Notes under the pieces: generated by a model
What the model saw: the letters and a program-made list of their open reading frames with translations, nothing else
Databases searched by the model: none
Told to the model about the DNA's origin: nothing
Position numbers and translations under genes: made by a program
Origin: Piper betle
Taxonomy: Eukaryota; Streptophyta; Magnoliopsida; Piperales; Piperaceae
Assembly (NCBI GenBank): GCA_033002965.1
Contig: JAURVB010012715.1
Span: forward strand, 81,188 to 145,187
DNA: 64,000 nt
Reading direction: 5' to 3'
Shown: positions 35,701-49,600 of the stretch, piece after piece
Numbering within the stretch: the first letter of the stretch is position 1
Layout: each line of letters starts with the position of its first letter

Positions 35701-38700
35701 ACAATCTAGGCTATATAGAAGTCATCAACCTCATCTACAATCGATACAGGACAAACTCAATAATCTTCCCTCCATACGTTGGGCAGAGGAGTATCCTGAA
35801 ATACTATCATTTGCAATCTTGACGAACCCTATCAAGGAAACTTCCACAATTGGCGTAGGTAAATACAAAAGCCCACCTGATTCTCACGGAAACCCACCCA
35901 GTTGTGATATTATTATTGGGCCCTTTTAGCCTACGTCTCTTAACCTAAAAATTAACTAAGTAAACCTTTTCCATTAATTTATATATAAGTCGTCAACCTT
36001 ATTTACGACCGATGTGAGATAAATCGAACACATGCACATAGGAAAGAATTTTATTTTCATCTTATTTTCCGACTATCCAAACATATAAACTTTGTTTAAA
36101 ATTTAATATTATTTTATCTCATTGTATTTCTATTTTATATGACTTTTTTTTCATTTACACTATTTTCATGTCAATTAAACAAACCAATAAAAATATATCT
36201 ATATTAAAAAATATGGTAATGGCAATCGAATTTTATATTTGGGATATATCTAACCAAATAAACCACCCTAAAGGTGCAATCTAATTATGTTTAGTCAATA
36301 TTCAACAAAAACCAATTATATCTTGGCTCGGGGTGCAGTGATAATAAGATACGCGAGTCGAAAATCCCAACAGAAAGAGTTCTCATAATCTTTTTACAAT
36401 CCTGCATTCACAAATCATAATTTTATTATTTTCTTAATTATTTTGTACTCTCTTTCTGAGTTGCAATAATTGGTTGGCTTATTAATAATCTTAATTGTTT
36501 GTATAATGTAATATTTCTCTTGAAAAGTGTCAATTAGTTCGCAGGTTACGGGTCCCTTTCTAGTCAACACACTCAAAATCAACATGATATTTGTTGTAAC
36601 ATAATAATTTATAAATTTGTACATGATCCATTTACTTCATTTGTAATTGACTTTGGAAAATTTTGGTTATTTGATCAATGTCTTAATTAGAAAATAGCCA
36701 TGTACATGACATGCAAAGAAAATTTTAGCTGCCTACACCCTTAATCATGCCATACTGATTTTGGCGGAAATCATCTAATCATAATAACTAAATTATATTG
36801 TCTTGATTATGTGCATCAAGTATGAGGGGGTTGTGAATGATAAGGTTTCCTATACTAGTCTGGTTTTATCGGGTATTGCATAAACTAAACTAATTGTTTA
36901 AGCTCAATATTCTTTAAACCAAATCTAAATATATACATATTGATTTTAAACCATTTATAGCCAAAATTCTGACATTAAGGTAAACCAAACCTATTAATTT
37001 ATATAAAAATATAGTTATAGCATTAAAAAGTTAATAAAAAAGAGGATGTGTTTTAATAAACGTAGAGTATTTGTACTTGTTTAATTAATTATAAACTTAA
37101 AACAGTTAAAAAAGTGAACAATTGTGGCATATCTTTGGATTTTGTATTTTTGCACTTTGATTGATGAGAAATTGTTCTCAATAACTTTATATCTCCACTT
37201 TGTCAAACAAAATCATTTGAATCTTAAATTTTCCATGGGAAACGGTGATTAATTGCCATGATTATAGGCGGGGAGAAATGACCATTTTTTTACTAGTGCG
37301 AACCAACCAGATATACAGCTAGACTCGCTAGCTATAAGTATCTGACTTTTCGTTTTTTTAAAAAAAATTTCTCAAATTTAATAAGTAAATTCTGAATGGA
37401 TAATTTATAAGATAATAATGTACATGTTAATCAGGTATAGTGTATAACCAATACAAAATATAACTGTTAATTATAATCCATGGTTTTATTAATCATGTCT
37501 CGGGCTGGTTCAACTCGGTGAATGTTGAGCTCAATTTGAGTGAACTCAACTCGCCACCATAGAAAAAATCAACTCATTTTTAGCTCAGTGACCTCAGCTC
37601 TACGCAAATGTGACATATAACGTAGTTATATTTTTTTACAAAGAAACATATATGTACTGTTATTTTTGTGTCACATGATCATGTAAACAAAAGCTGCAAG
37701 CATATATACGGGCACATTTGTACGTCAGCTTGTAACTTTTCTGAACAATTTGGATCTAGCTAGCCATACCTTTCACTAGTCAATTCCTTCTTCGATTTCC
37801 CTTTCATAATAGTTCTCTGTAGATTTTTCTATTTCTGGGAGGCATCCTATTTTAAATCTAGTTTTTTTACCCACAAGAAACTTTAAATCTAGTTGAGAAA
37901 AGGTGCAGTGATATCTACATTAACGTGAGTATTATTTGTTAAATAAGTTATATTGGAATTATGCTACTATATACGTATTTATAAGGAGGTACAAGTTGAG
38001 ATATAATGCCATATGTATATATTTTATTACTAAGGTTTTCCTGGTGATCGGATGTATTATATTATTATTCCAATATCTAATTATATACGAGGAGTTACAA
38101 AATATTGTACACTTTATAATAATATAATTAAAGTTTTTGATTGTCAGATCTTCTGTATAGTCATCTTGTAAATGATAACTCGAGGATACATTTACCACTA
38201 TAGCTTAATATATTTACATTTGTTGAAGAACAGTAATGTATATACATACAATTAAAAGATGATATAAACGTTAAAAATCGTTAGGTAGAGGGAGATTGCA
38301 AGCCCTAGAGCTTCTACATTCTTCTTACAAGTAGTTATGCATATTGTAGTTTAGAAATAAAAGCTGCAAGAAGCACAAAATACTGTAGTAAAACACGCCC
38401 TGCATGGAATTGATCATGAACAGTTGAAGTTGATCAAAATTCAGTTACAGTTTTTAGAATTTATTTCAATCAAAGTAATCTGGGAGCTGTTATTCTGACA
38501 AGAAATTCAAGTTCCATGTTAGTAAGAAACTATTCAGAAACTTTGTATTGATGAGCTTTGAACTAACTACAGTCTCATGTAAATGAGAAAATATGTGGAG
38601 TACAAGTGAGGAATTTATATATTTCACTTCTCATGGCCATCTTTTATTGATGTAATCAATGGGTTATCTTTGAATTGGTTGGGAAATGAATGATGGAGCT

Positions 38701-40660
38701 AGGATCACCATGCATCTGGATTTTTAGTTTGTCAGAGCCTCAGAGGTATAGAAATGGTTCTCCAAGATGAATCTTTCTCAAACAAAGTACATGAAAAATA
38801 ATGGTAGGAGCAGTACTATAAATTGATCCCTCTTCTTCACTCGTGCACACTTCCAACTAGAAATTAATACTTGCAACTTCATGTCTCCTGTTATTTACTT
38901 GGTATCGAATTGATCTTTACTAATCGAACAAGTAAAAATAAACATGAAAAATATGAAGAATACAAATGATAAGAATTAGCCAGCATGCAAGAATAAGCAT
39001 TGTAATATCAAGAAAACAATATCTTCTAGGCCGTAACTGGGATTAACACCAATATTCCCAATGCATGCATATGTATAGACTAAGTAGGATACAGCTAATT
39101 ATCATAGAACTAGCAACTTCAAGTCTATGAATCAGGTGAAATATTAAAGCCTAATTTAGAAATTGTTTCCAGGCTGGATCAGGACCTAAGAAAAAATGTA
39201 TTAAGAGCATGAGCTAGCCATAGATATGGATGACATCATTAAGCATAGTTGTTTCAGAATTGAAAATTTTCCCAGCTTCTGGAAACAAACAAACGAAGCA
39301 CTGTTCAAAACATATGATTAAGAGGACACTTAAGATAACAAGATCACACTGATTTCTCAAAGTACTATGCATAAAATCTTCATGTTGCATGGATGTCAGC
39401 AGCTCTTCTTCACTAATGTACCTACTTATTTTTTTATGGATGTAGGTGGAAGGGGATTGATAATTAGGTGATGTAAAAAGGGTCCACTCTCTCCCCATAG
39501 TCAAGCTCAAGCTCATCTTATTCATCTTATATTACAACTCTTTTGCTTGTCTCCATCTCTCCAGTTCATTTTCCAGCTTGTATTTGTAAAAGCAGCCATA
39601 AAACCTGCAACCACCTTCAAAACTTTGCAGTTTGCATCAAACATGGCTTGCACCCATTAACCAAATTGCCTGCTTTTTAACAGCAGATATCAACTGGCAG
39701 CTTAATTAATTAATTAACGACGAAAGGGTATTCATTCATGTAATGAAAAGTGGATCTTAATTTGCCTCACCATTCATTCATTATCTTATCTTCACTCATG
39801 TGCTAGATTTTTAAGAATTGATCTACCATGACAATTCAAGTTCTGCCTAACTCAATCTCTATTACTAATACGAAAGATGGAAAGAGACATGCTCACCAAA
39901 ACAATTAAGAACATATAATATATATAGTAAAAAGATCTGGTTGTTTCATAATTTTAGAAGTTTGTATTTATATGGTTGTGATAAACCCAAGTGGCAATGC
40001 AAGTGTATTTAGCTCTCACCTAAGGCGCAATCTCGTGATCCATCAATATAACCTGATAAATGTTTGCATGTATTTTTTTCACAACACGTACACGCAAAGT
40101 AGCATCAATAACCATCAAAGTTGTTCCCAGAACCTAAAAAAATTGGAGAAAAACATGATTCTTTGTATTATACATTTATATGGGGAACAAATATTTCCTC
40201 CGGCGGGGAGAGATTTCATTGACATCATATATATAATCAAAGCACTAATAGAAATTAAACGATATTTCTTGAAAAGTCGCAATTTTCTTTTTCAAATGTG
40301 TGAAAAGAAAACATGAAGTTAATTATCAAAAGAAATGAGTTTCATGCAATCAATCCTATCAATATTAATTAGTGGTTATGACCAACAAAATCTCTTCCTG
40401 CCTATATCTATATATAGGTGTCGAGTCCCTCTGACCATGCACCCTCGTGAAAAATGAAAATCCAATTGCATTTACACCAATGTTGAATCGAATTACCAAA
40501 CACTATCGATCACATTTTCTAAGTTGAGAGCGAATACATAAAAAGAGGGCGTGTGAGTTGGGTGCATGGGTAGAGGCGATGAGTGGGGAAGAAGAGGGAT
40601 GGCATGTGAAGCCTTCAATACACAGAAGTGTCGGCGAGGCCACACCACGGCACCAACGCG
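32710..40660. other. Long AT-rich intergenic region, no convincing gene
   Basis: No frame here has codon bias, a domain or a believable exon structure. An AAT repeat lies at about 34680-34706. A phrase like TATAGAAGTC...AACC....GATG-GAGA-AAATC recurs near 35500, 35710 and 35985, suggesting remnants of a small dispersed repeat. The rest is unassigned. Confidence 0.55.
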
Positions 40661-40666
40661 CCGGCT

Positions 40667-40673
40667 TATATAA
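40667..40673 (+). promoter_or_regulatory. TATA box of the proline-rich protein gene
   Basis: TATATAA lies 83 bases upstream of the start codon at 40756, in a GC-richer local context. That spacing fits a transcription start near 40700 and a short leader. Confidence 0.65.
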
Positions 40674-40755
40674 GGGTGTGTGCTACATCACCCAAGATCA
40701 TATATGGTAGCAATGACAAGAAGAAGCTAGGTGTAAAGCTAGCTTCTTGTAGACA

Positions 40756-42147
40756 ATGGGCAGGAGGAGACCTCTAATGCCGCAAGGGGCAGTATTCCCC
40801 TTGTGGGTACTTCTTGTAGTAGCTCTAATTTGCTGCTTTGGTGCTGCTGCCGCTAATTCAAAGAGTGATGACAAGTTGGTGGTTGTAGTTGGCCATGGTG
40901 ATTGTGCTGATTGTAGTGAGAGAAAGATTGAGAATGCTTATGCTGTCTCAGGTACTACTTCATCATTCATGTATTGATCTCCATTCCTCTCATGGATTGA
41001 TCATATTAATGGGGCAATATTGCTTGATGCTTTTTGTTAGTGTACTCATTTGGTCGCCTCCTAATTACCATGTATACATTGAATGGTACCCACATTTGTT
41101 TCCTAGTAAATTATTACAGTGTGAATGTGCATGAGATGCTGGTCATGAGCAGGTTTGAAGGTGACAATTGAGTGTAAAGCCGCCGACGGCAAGGTGAAGA
41201 CGAGGGGCTCGTCGGAGCTCGACAGCAAGGGAGAATTCACCGTCAAGCTCGCCGGCGAGGTCGTGGACGAGGCCGGGAAGCTAAAGGAAGAATGCTATGC
41301 CCAGTTCCACAGTGCCTCCAACCAGCCATGTCAAGCCCACAATGGCCTTGAGAAGGCCTCCAAGATAATCTCCAAATCCAACAAGGATGGGAAGCTCATC
41401 TTCACCACAATTGGGAAGATGAGCTTCAATCCAGAGCTGTGCGCCTCTGCCTACCTATGGCCTTACTACAAGCACCCACCACTGCCTACTGTCTCCAAGA
41501 CCTTTTGGCCTTGGCCCACGCTTCCCTTCCCTTACTACCACTATCCCCCTTATCCTCCAGTTGTCCTTCCCCCTTTCCCACCGATTTACAAGAAGCCTTG
41601 TCCTCCTCCAGTGTACTACACTCCACCAACACCAGTTTACACACCTCCAACACCAGTTTACAAGCCGCCAACACCAGTTTATAAGCCCCCAACACCAGTT
41701 TATAACCCACCAACACCAGTTTATAAACCTCCTACACCAGTGTATAAGCCTCCTACGCCAGTTTATAAGCCTCCAACACCAGTTTATAAGCCCCCAACAC
41801 CAGTTTATAAGCCACCAACACCAGTTTATAAACCTCCTACACCAGTGTATAATCCTCCAACACCAGTTTATAACCCTCCTACACCAGTTTATAAACCTCC
41901 AACACCAGTTTATAAGCCTCCAACACCAATTTATAAACCCCCTACACCAGTGTATAAGCCTCCAACACCAGTTTATAAGCCTCCAACGCCAGTTTATAAG
42001 CCTCCTACACCAGTTTATAAGCCTCCTACACCAGTGTATAAGCCACCAACACCAGTTTATAAGCCTCCTACACCAGTTTATAAGCCACCTCCAGAGAAGA
42101 AGCCATGCCCCCTAAAAAGCCACCAGTTTATAAGCCACCCCCAGTGA
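40756..42147 (+). CDS. Ole e 1-like proline-rich cell wall protein
   Basis: Exon 1 40756-40951 and exon 2 41153-42147 join across a 201-base GT..AG intron to give 396 residues. Residues about 10-33 form a signal peptide (PLWVLLVVALICCFGAAAA). An Ole e 1/PRP-type domain follows, with HGDCADC, GLKVTIECKA and a third cysteine segment ECYAQF. The rest is about 22 PPTPVYK/N/T units from 41620 to 42085. Such proteins are secreted, hydroxylated on proline and cross-linked into the wall through tyrosines; family members include Arabidopsis PRP2 and PRP4. The reading frame ends in KSHQFISHPQ, which is unlike the family, because a base seems lost at 42108-42112. The protein probably continues in the frame at 42105-42608. 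TATA box and AATAAA flank the gene. Confidence 0.85.
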
Positions 42148-42608
42148 AGAAGCCATGCCCACCGCCAGTTTATATTCCACCAACACCGGTACCAGTGTAT
42201 AAACCACCTCCAACAGTACCAGTCTACAAGCCACCACCAACACCAGTACCAGTGTATAAACCACCTCCAACAGTACCAGTCTACAAGCCACCACCAACAC
42301 CAGTACCAGTGTATAAACCACCTCCAACAGTACCAGTCTACAAGCCACCACCAACACCAGTGCCAAGCTTTCCTCCCAAGAAGCCATGCCCACCATTATT
42401 CCCTCCAGGGTATCAGCAGCCATGGCCTCCACTGCCCAAGTACCCTCCTCACCATGGCTTGCCTCCTTTCCCTAAGCACCCTGGCTTCCCCCTGCCAAGG
42501 CTCGATTGGTTTCTTAGAGGGTATTATCATGCTTTCAGAACAAGTGTCTTGCCAAGGGCTTTATTTTGTGTTGGGTACTTAATGTTTGAAGTCTTACTCT
42601 TGTTGTAA
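42105..42608 (+). CDS. Out-of-frame continuation of the proline-rich protein
   Basis: This frame opens just where the main frame leaves the family pattern. It carries KPPPVKKPCPPPVY, alternating VPVYKPPPTVPVYKPPPTP units and a KKPCPP..GYQQPWPP tail, all clearly part of the same protein. The final 30 residues (from about 42510) look non-coding, so a second shift or an earlier stop is possible. There is no independent promoter. Confidence 0.6.
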   Translation: MPPKKPPVYKPPPVKKPCPPPVYIPPTPVPVYKPPPTVPVYKPPPTPVPVYKPPPTVPVYKPPPTPVPVYKPPPTVPVYKPPPTPVPSFPPKKPCPPLFPPGYQQPWPPLPKYPPHHGLPPFPKHPGFPLPRLDWFLRGYYHAFRTSVLPRALFCVGYLMFEVLLLL

Positions 42609-42676
42609 ATGAAACGCCGCTTGAAGCCTCGTGTCTTACAGCTTTGTTAGTATGTACACTATTTGTCGTTATGAGG

Positions 42677-42682
42677 AATAAA
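42677..42682 (+). terminator. AATAAA polyadenylation signal
   Basis: AATAAA about 70 bases after the stop of the downstream proline-rich frame, in a T-rich context, fits the 3' end of that gene. Confidence 0.5.
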
Positions 42683-42689
42683 TCATGCA

Positions 42690-43618
42690 AGTTTCTCCTT
42701 TTACTTGGAACTTTTCATCAGATAAATTATATGGGTCTGCTTTATTTCATCTTTACTATCAAGAAATCAAGCAACTTTGATTTGTGTGGTGCTGCCTTCA
42801 TAAATAAAGCGGCAATCTGAAAAGTTGGGAGACATCAGATGAAAATTAGATGATTGACAAACAAAGCAGGCAATTGTAGGTGTATGATCATGCTAGCGTC
42901 CAAGCAGGGTATGTTTCACATGAAAGCCGTAAAGATTGCTCTCATAAAGCTGGAACAAGTGTGCGTGGTTACGATAAAAGGGGAAGAGAAAAGCATGGGG
43001 TGATAGGAAGGATCAGGGAATGACTCGGCTTGGGCTCAGCTTGACCCAAAACGAACTGAGCCCAAGTTGACCTCCAGCTCGACTTGGCTCGACTTGTGCT
43101 TATTAATACAAATAACATAATTCATTGTACAATATAAATGTAGAAATGTTACAATAAAACCACGTAGCAGTAATTACACAGCAGCTTGGGGTTGTAATAT
43201 TCCATCGAATTTTGTCTCACTTTTTGATCATCATATTTCATCTTTTGATTTAGGTGGTTTTTCTTTCGAAAAAAAAAATTGTGCTCCTTAGTGTTAGAAA
43301 GTTTAAAAGCCTACCCACCAAAGTTTGATTTGATGCACAACCACCGTTAATCAAAGGTGAGCAACATCTTGGACCTCCTTTATTGAACCCATTAAATATC
43401 TTTTTTCTAAAAAGATACCCTAATCTAAAATCCAAATGACAACTTTGATGCCCAGATGTCCTTGGTGATGCCAACAAGTAAGATCAAATGGTGCTAATAA
43501 AAAATAACCTCTTTTTTTCTCTCGGATTAAATGGTACATAAATTACAGTTTCGTTTCTAAAAAACATATATCCGAGGTGTTCTATGCTGCAAATACTGTA
43601 CCACATTAACAAATGCAT
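42690..43618. other. Spacer between convergent genes
   Basis: AT-rich sequence with a short stretch of GCTCGACTTGGCTCGACTTG-like repeats near 43080. Nothing coding is seen. It is the 3' flank shared by the proline-rich gene (plus) and the 14-exon gene (minus). Confidence 0.5.
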
Positions 43619-46600
43619 CTAAGATAATATGAACAAGGTTTGTTGGTTGTATAACCGGGACTTCGCTGCCGGGCAGTTGACACCAATACAATGCATCAAA
43701 TAACTTGAAACAGCTCGAGCACATAGAGTATCCAAAGTCGCCTGAAAGACAAAGCCATGCATCAAAAACAATACACAAGTAAAATAACTGAAATCCCAGT
43801 AGTTATAAAAGGATGGGGCTGGTACCCCGAATACAACATAAGCTGCTTTAACTTAAATCCTGATACACAAATCACAACACTTCGCCCATGATCTCATTAC
43901 ATCTAAATGCCTTTTGTTATGTTTTGATCAACTTAATTTGACAATCCCAGAGATCTCCTCCATACTCCAAGAGCCAGAGATATAAAATGATCAACTGTTT
44001 ACAATCACTGGAATGCAACATTTTCTGTTTTCTTTTGGTGACCTTAATCATTTGGGATTTATATTGATCGTAATGACAAGAATCATGTAATATGAACCAA
44101 CAGAATGAAGCAAAATCCAGTTTTACAACTTTGTTCAGCATTAACGAAGGAATGAATAGATAAATATTCAGCATTCACAAGACCAATTATAATGAGAGAC
44201 TAAGTATACAATTGCTAGATCCTGACTATAAATCTTTACCTGTGGTGTAACTTTCTGCTATTTGTTGTTCTGAGTCACAGCAAATTCTTTGAAGTTCAAA
44301 CACTCCTCCGCCAAAAAGTCACTGGAAAATTGTTTTAATCTCAAATGAACAAGTATCAATCGACCAATAAGGTAGAAAGGAACTCAGACAAGTACAGAAA
44401 ATCTCACAAAATTCTTTCGGTCATTTCTTGTGAACTCCATCTTGGACTCCATGGATAATCAGACAAAGAAGCTGACCTGACAGGGGCTAATTTGAAATCA
44501 AAATGCTGCAATACAAAATAAAAGAGGTGAAGCAACAAGCCAAGTTTAATTTTGACACCCCAGCATGTTGAAAAGCATATTAAAAGAGGTAAAATTTGTC
44601 TACTGCAAAATCAAAGCCTGAATGAACTTCAAGCTTGGATTTGAGATATTATCAACAGTTCATACTAACAAGAAATGTCAAAAATGTAGAGTGACACACG
44701 AAATCATTTGTGCTAGAATGAATGAAGGATATTGCAGCTGGGTATGTAGAAGGATCAATCTTCACCAAAAATACAAAAGTTGGATTAAAATAAGTTGGTA
44801 AATTTTAAATGGTCTAAACACTTGTCCCAAAAGCTCAAGCTATCAGAAAAGGAACCACTAAATATTTACTTCAACATTCTCCCCCGCATGCAAGTAAACT
44901 TTCAAGGCTTAGCACGTAAACAAATACATTCATGAGGCAAATTAATATATCTCCTTGCATATATTGCCAACTCCTCCAACTTTTGGCTCTATTACCATGT
45001 AAAATTTTAGATACTCCAACCACTTATCCCAAAAGCTCAAACTGTTAAGGAAGGAATGACTAAATATTTACTTCAACAAAGTTAAATGTTGGCAATTTGT
45101 CTGCTCTACTAAAAAATGTCACTTACTGCCAACCATTAGAAAAACTAAACATCCAGTCAAACAGAAACACCAGTTTCAGCTAAAGAATAACTATGAAAAT
45201 CAGATTTGTCTGATAGGCAGGATCCTTACTCATACTTGAACACTAACTGACTTCTTATTTAAGCCACATAGGTCCAACTCTTTACACTCACATTTAAAAT
45301 GAAGCCAGAATTAGCTTCATTCTAAAACGTAAACTTTGTCGTGGTTTGGACTAAATATTCAGACATCATCAAAATAGAGTTTATGTAATTCTACTAATAG
45401 TGCTACTGTAGCAACTTCATATTTTTAAAATAAAAAAATCATTATACCTGAGAACTTTGTAGTATCAATATTGGTTGGTGCTTTGGAAACTGATTTGAAA
45501 GGAAAAAGTGTACCTACCAGATAAAATATAGGAAGTGCTTTAAAAGAAAGTAATAAATACTAAGCACCTCACTGGGGTCTTTGTTAATAAGAGGATTGCA
45601 CCATAGAGAAGTCGCAATATATGAAAATATTATGAGTTATGGTAGACAAAGTAAATGTCTGGGGTTATATAAACTGCTTCAGCACAATGTAGAAACAATA
45701 GATTTTCTAATCCTGTCAAGATTATTTGGATAAAGAGTCATGATTTTATCATAAAGCAACCATAAAACTGTGGAGAGAAAATGATGAATGGAAAGTGATA
45801 ACATGCCTAACCAGGAACGTGAAGACACCAGAAGCAGCAAAAACAGTTGCTCTCCTGCAAAAGATCTGGTAAACAGGAGTTAGAAAAATGCCAACCTAAA
45901 AGAATTAGCTTATTCAGCAGGTAGTGGGACAGATAATAACATACAGGATCTACCTCCACAAGTCTCCCAAAGAGAAGAGCCAAAGCTTCAATAAAACGTC
46001 TTCTAGCGCTCACAGATGCAACTGCCTCCATCACCTTAAAATTGGAAGAAAAAAAAGATAAAATTAAGCTTTAGATTCCACGAAAAACCCATAAGTTATG
46101 AACTAAGTAAAAATATGTCTGCAGTCATGTTTTCATCTTTTTCAAAGTCAAATTTGCCTCAAAAGTTCCAAAGAAGATGTAGCAAAGAGATAATAGGCAA
46201 ACAAGATATTGGATAATTATGGTATAAGCACAGATACTAACTTATATGCAGATTAAATATTTTGGCAACTGTCAAACCAATGACAATATAGTATGTGAAG
46301 ACAGTAATAAACACAAATAATAATGAGTGTGAGTGTGAGTGTGTGTGTGGGTGAGAGGGGAAGGGGGAAGGAAGGAGGGAGGGAGGGGGTGTTAATCTGT
46401 GCATTAATAGCAGGCTTGCAGCTACAATGTAATAGCTGGTATCGAGAATATGCCACCCATAATTACTACAAATCAACATACATATTTCATCATCAAAGAT
46501 ACAATGACATAGTCACCATACCTTCCCATTTTGCTGCCAGTAAAAAATCTATTTAGGTTGGCAGATAAACCCCATCCCATGGTAAAGTATCTTGAACACA

Positions 46601-49600
46601 TTATATAAGAGAAAGACTGCATATGGGAAGGAGGGAGGGAGGGAGGGAGAGGAGCGAGAGTGAGAGCAAGTGAGCAAGCGAGAGAGCGCACATCACAAAC
46701 CAGTAGCCATCGTCATATGCACAAAGGGAGCAGAAAACAAGCAAAAGAGAGAATGATGGAAGGCAGACTTACGAGTCTCCAGATTCTTTTATTTTGGAGG
46801 CAAAGGAACAAATAAAAATTCATCGGACGACAAGTTTCAAGTAAAATAACAAGCTTGGGGATTTATTCACATTGCAGAAACGTGGGCTTACTTTCAGAAT
46901 TGCTGGGAATCATAAATTTAAGTAAAATTGATGACCATGAGGACATTGTGTGGAAAGACTAGAAAACTTCTACCAGGTGAAAATTTTTTCTAATGGGTGA
47001 ATAAAAATTGTCCATTTGGCCTCATGAGCATATACTGAGGTTTATGCTGGTCTCCACTTAGTATTCCGGGGCAAGATTCCCCAACCAGAGGCACTTTCCC
47101 AAATGCCCACATAAAAATCAATGCACTTCACATAAATTACAAAATATTAACAACAAAATGATAAGAAGTGAACATATATTAGTCTACATGGTAACAAAAG
47201 ATTCCCTTTTTTTGACATTATCAACTCATTGCACTAGTCAACCATATAGGCTGGATGAAGCTAACAAAAACTATAAATCCATTAGAATAAAATTTCCATA
47301 CATGTGTTCCAAGATTAGTATCCAGAGTTGGAAGCTACTCTGATACACACCTGTTTGCAGGAGCAGAAATGAACGACAAAAACAAAAATAGAGTTCAACA
47401 TAGTGAACATGTCATGTAGAGATGACCAGAAAAAAAAACTAGGGCAAAAATCTGATGGGAGAAAACGCTCACAAATTGGTAACATACATTCCATCAACCC
47501 AAGGAGGGAGTTTTACATCCTCAACAGAGAATAGTGAATTCAAGTGTCTGATATTTTCACGATAAGCACATATCTTGAACAGAGATAATGAATATGAACA
47601 TTATGTATTTTGACAACAAATTGAACAAAATGTACAGAAAATGGAGAAACAACATAATGGTAAGCTTTCAGAGATCTTAGGGACATTGTAAAAAAATAAT
47701 ATTTGTTAAAACCTAAATTTAAATAGCAGGTGCATTACTTCAAATAATGACTCAACAGCAGTTTGTCCTACTTTCTAACATTACTTTGTCAAGAACGCCC
47801 AGCCCAACAATAGTACACTCAGAGAAAGCCTTTTTGGGTCGTACTCAGATAAAAAAATAAGCAAAATGAAATATTTGATTGTATGAAACAATACGACAAA
47901 TATGCAGTAGAAGTTGGGGAATATTTATAACAATCTCCTGCCCTGTTAACTGCTATAAAATGCTTTAACCTGTGTAGATTCAGCCAAAAGAAATATTTAT
48001 CCAAGTCATGAATACTTCCGACTTAAAATATAAAAACTTCTTAAGGCAAAGTGAGGCAAGGTAAAATAACCTGTAAATAAATTTTATGAGGTTCTTTCCA
48101 CGGGCAATTATGTACCAATTTATTTAAATCATTGTCCAGCAATGATATGGCAAACTTCACCTGCTCCATCTGCATTTGTATACAGAATACAAAAAAAACA
48201 TATACAAACAACCACCCTTTCTTTCAACAGTTAATATAAAGTAGAATAGAAGAGGGCTCTAAATTAGATACCTTTTCTTTCCCTGAAAACAAGCAGACTT
48301 CAATACCCTGTACATGTGAATTGCCGTGAATAATATTGAAGTAGCATTATGAAAACTATAAATTATCATAAATGAGAGTGAATAACAAACAGTTTGAACA
48401 ATAAAAGCACAAAGAGACTGTTAGGTCTTGCTGCCAAACATGTTCATATATTTGTCCTTGTCAAGCGGATTGTAGAAGGCCATCTCCATAAGGAGGGCAG
48501 ACACTAGCCTCGATGTTCTCCTCAAAGCAGAATAATTCACAAATGGATACTGGTCAAATATGCGTCCAGAATATAATGGACACATCCTGCCATATTGCTT
48601 GGATGCAATTTGCAAAATTCTATCTCATAACAAATTAGGAGTAACTCTAACTCCTAGCAATGATGCATTAGCAATTATAATGTTTGTTAGACAGTAACAT
48701 TACGGGGATTGTCAAACATTGACCCAAGCTAATTAACCAGGACCGGTGAGGTCAAGTCAGCTTTAAAGCAAATAGCATGAGGTGTAAACTATGCCAAATC
48801 TAAACCCAAATATCACCATTCTCATCCACCGCGCATAATGGTTATGACTGGAAAAACTAGGATCCTAGTATGACCATACTCTTGATTAAATCACATAGCT
48901 TTACATCTCCTGTGTACCTCTGTTCATGTCTTTTTTTACCTACTCATATAAGCTTTTGCCCAACACATACTATATCTCATCATTATTGAATCGAAGTTTT
49001 TAACAAGGAAAACTACTAAAAACCATAAATATTTTCCACAGATTTCAAGCTGAATTAATACATCCAACTACTCTGAAATAGTTTATCTTTGTATAAGTTT
49101 CCCCTGTGGGGAGGTTTAATAAAATTTTAACTACTCTCAAATAATAACATTCAGGTTATGATCCCTTTTAGTTTTACCATGCAGCTTTAGCATTTCCACT
49201 TTTTAGCTGTCAATTGTCAATCATTAAGACTTCTCTTAGTAGTCTAACATTCAAATATACTGAACATTAAGAGCGAACTCATCGATCTCAAGGAAGAAAA
49301 GGAAGAATATTCTATAATAACCTAGATTTAAACTGACTATAACAAAAAAATCCTTTCTAAACATTGGAGCTCTTTGCACAAGTTCTTTAACTTAAGCTCA
49401 TCATTTATAACTAAACATATATAACCTTCCTCCTCCAAGGTATTGTCCAATTACACTTCTTAGAAATTATTATATCAATTGTCTCAACTAGAAAATAACT
49501 TTTATTTTGAAAAAAAAATCTAGTAGAAATCTAAAACATATCATTAAAAATGATAAACATGTGGAGTAATATTCTCTTTCACACTTTCACACAATTCCAT

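Noticed and set aside
41561..42115. Plus-strand frame rich in His, Gln and Phe
   Set aside because: Shadow frame of the 21-base repeat of the wall protein.
42112..42432. Minus-strand frame of 106 codons
   Set aside because: Antisense shadow of the proline-rich repeats.
44258..44260. TAG as the end of the minus-strand gene
   Set aside because: A GT donor at 44278 lets the exon join in phase to a strongly coding last exon ending at 43619.
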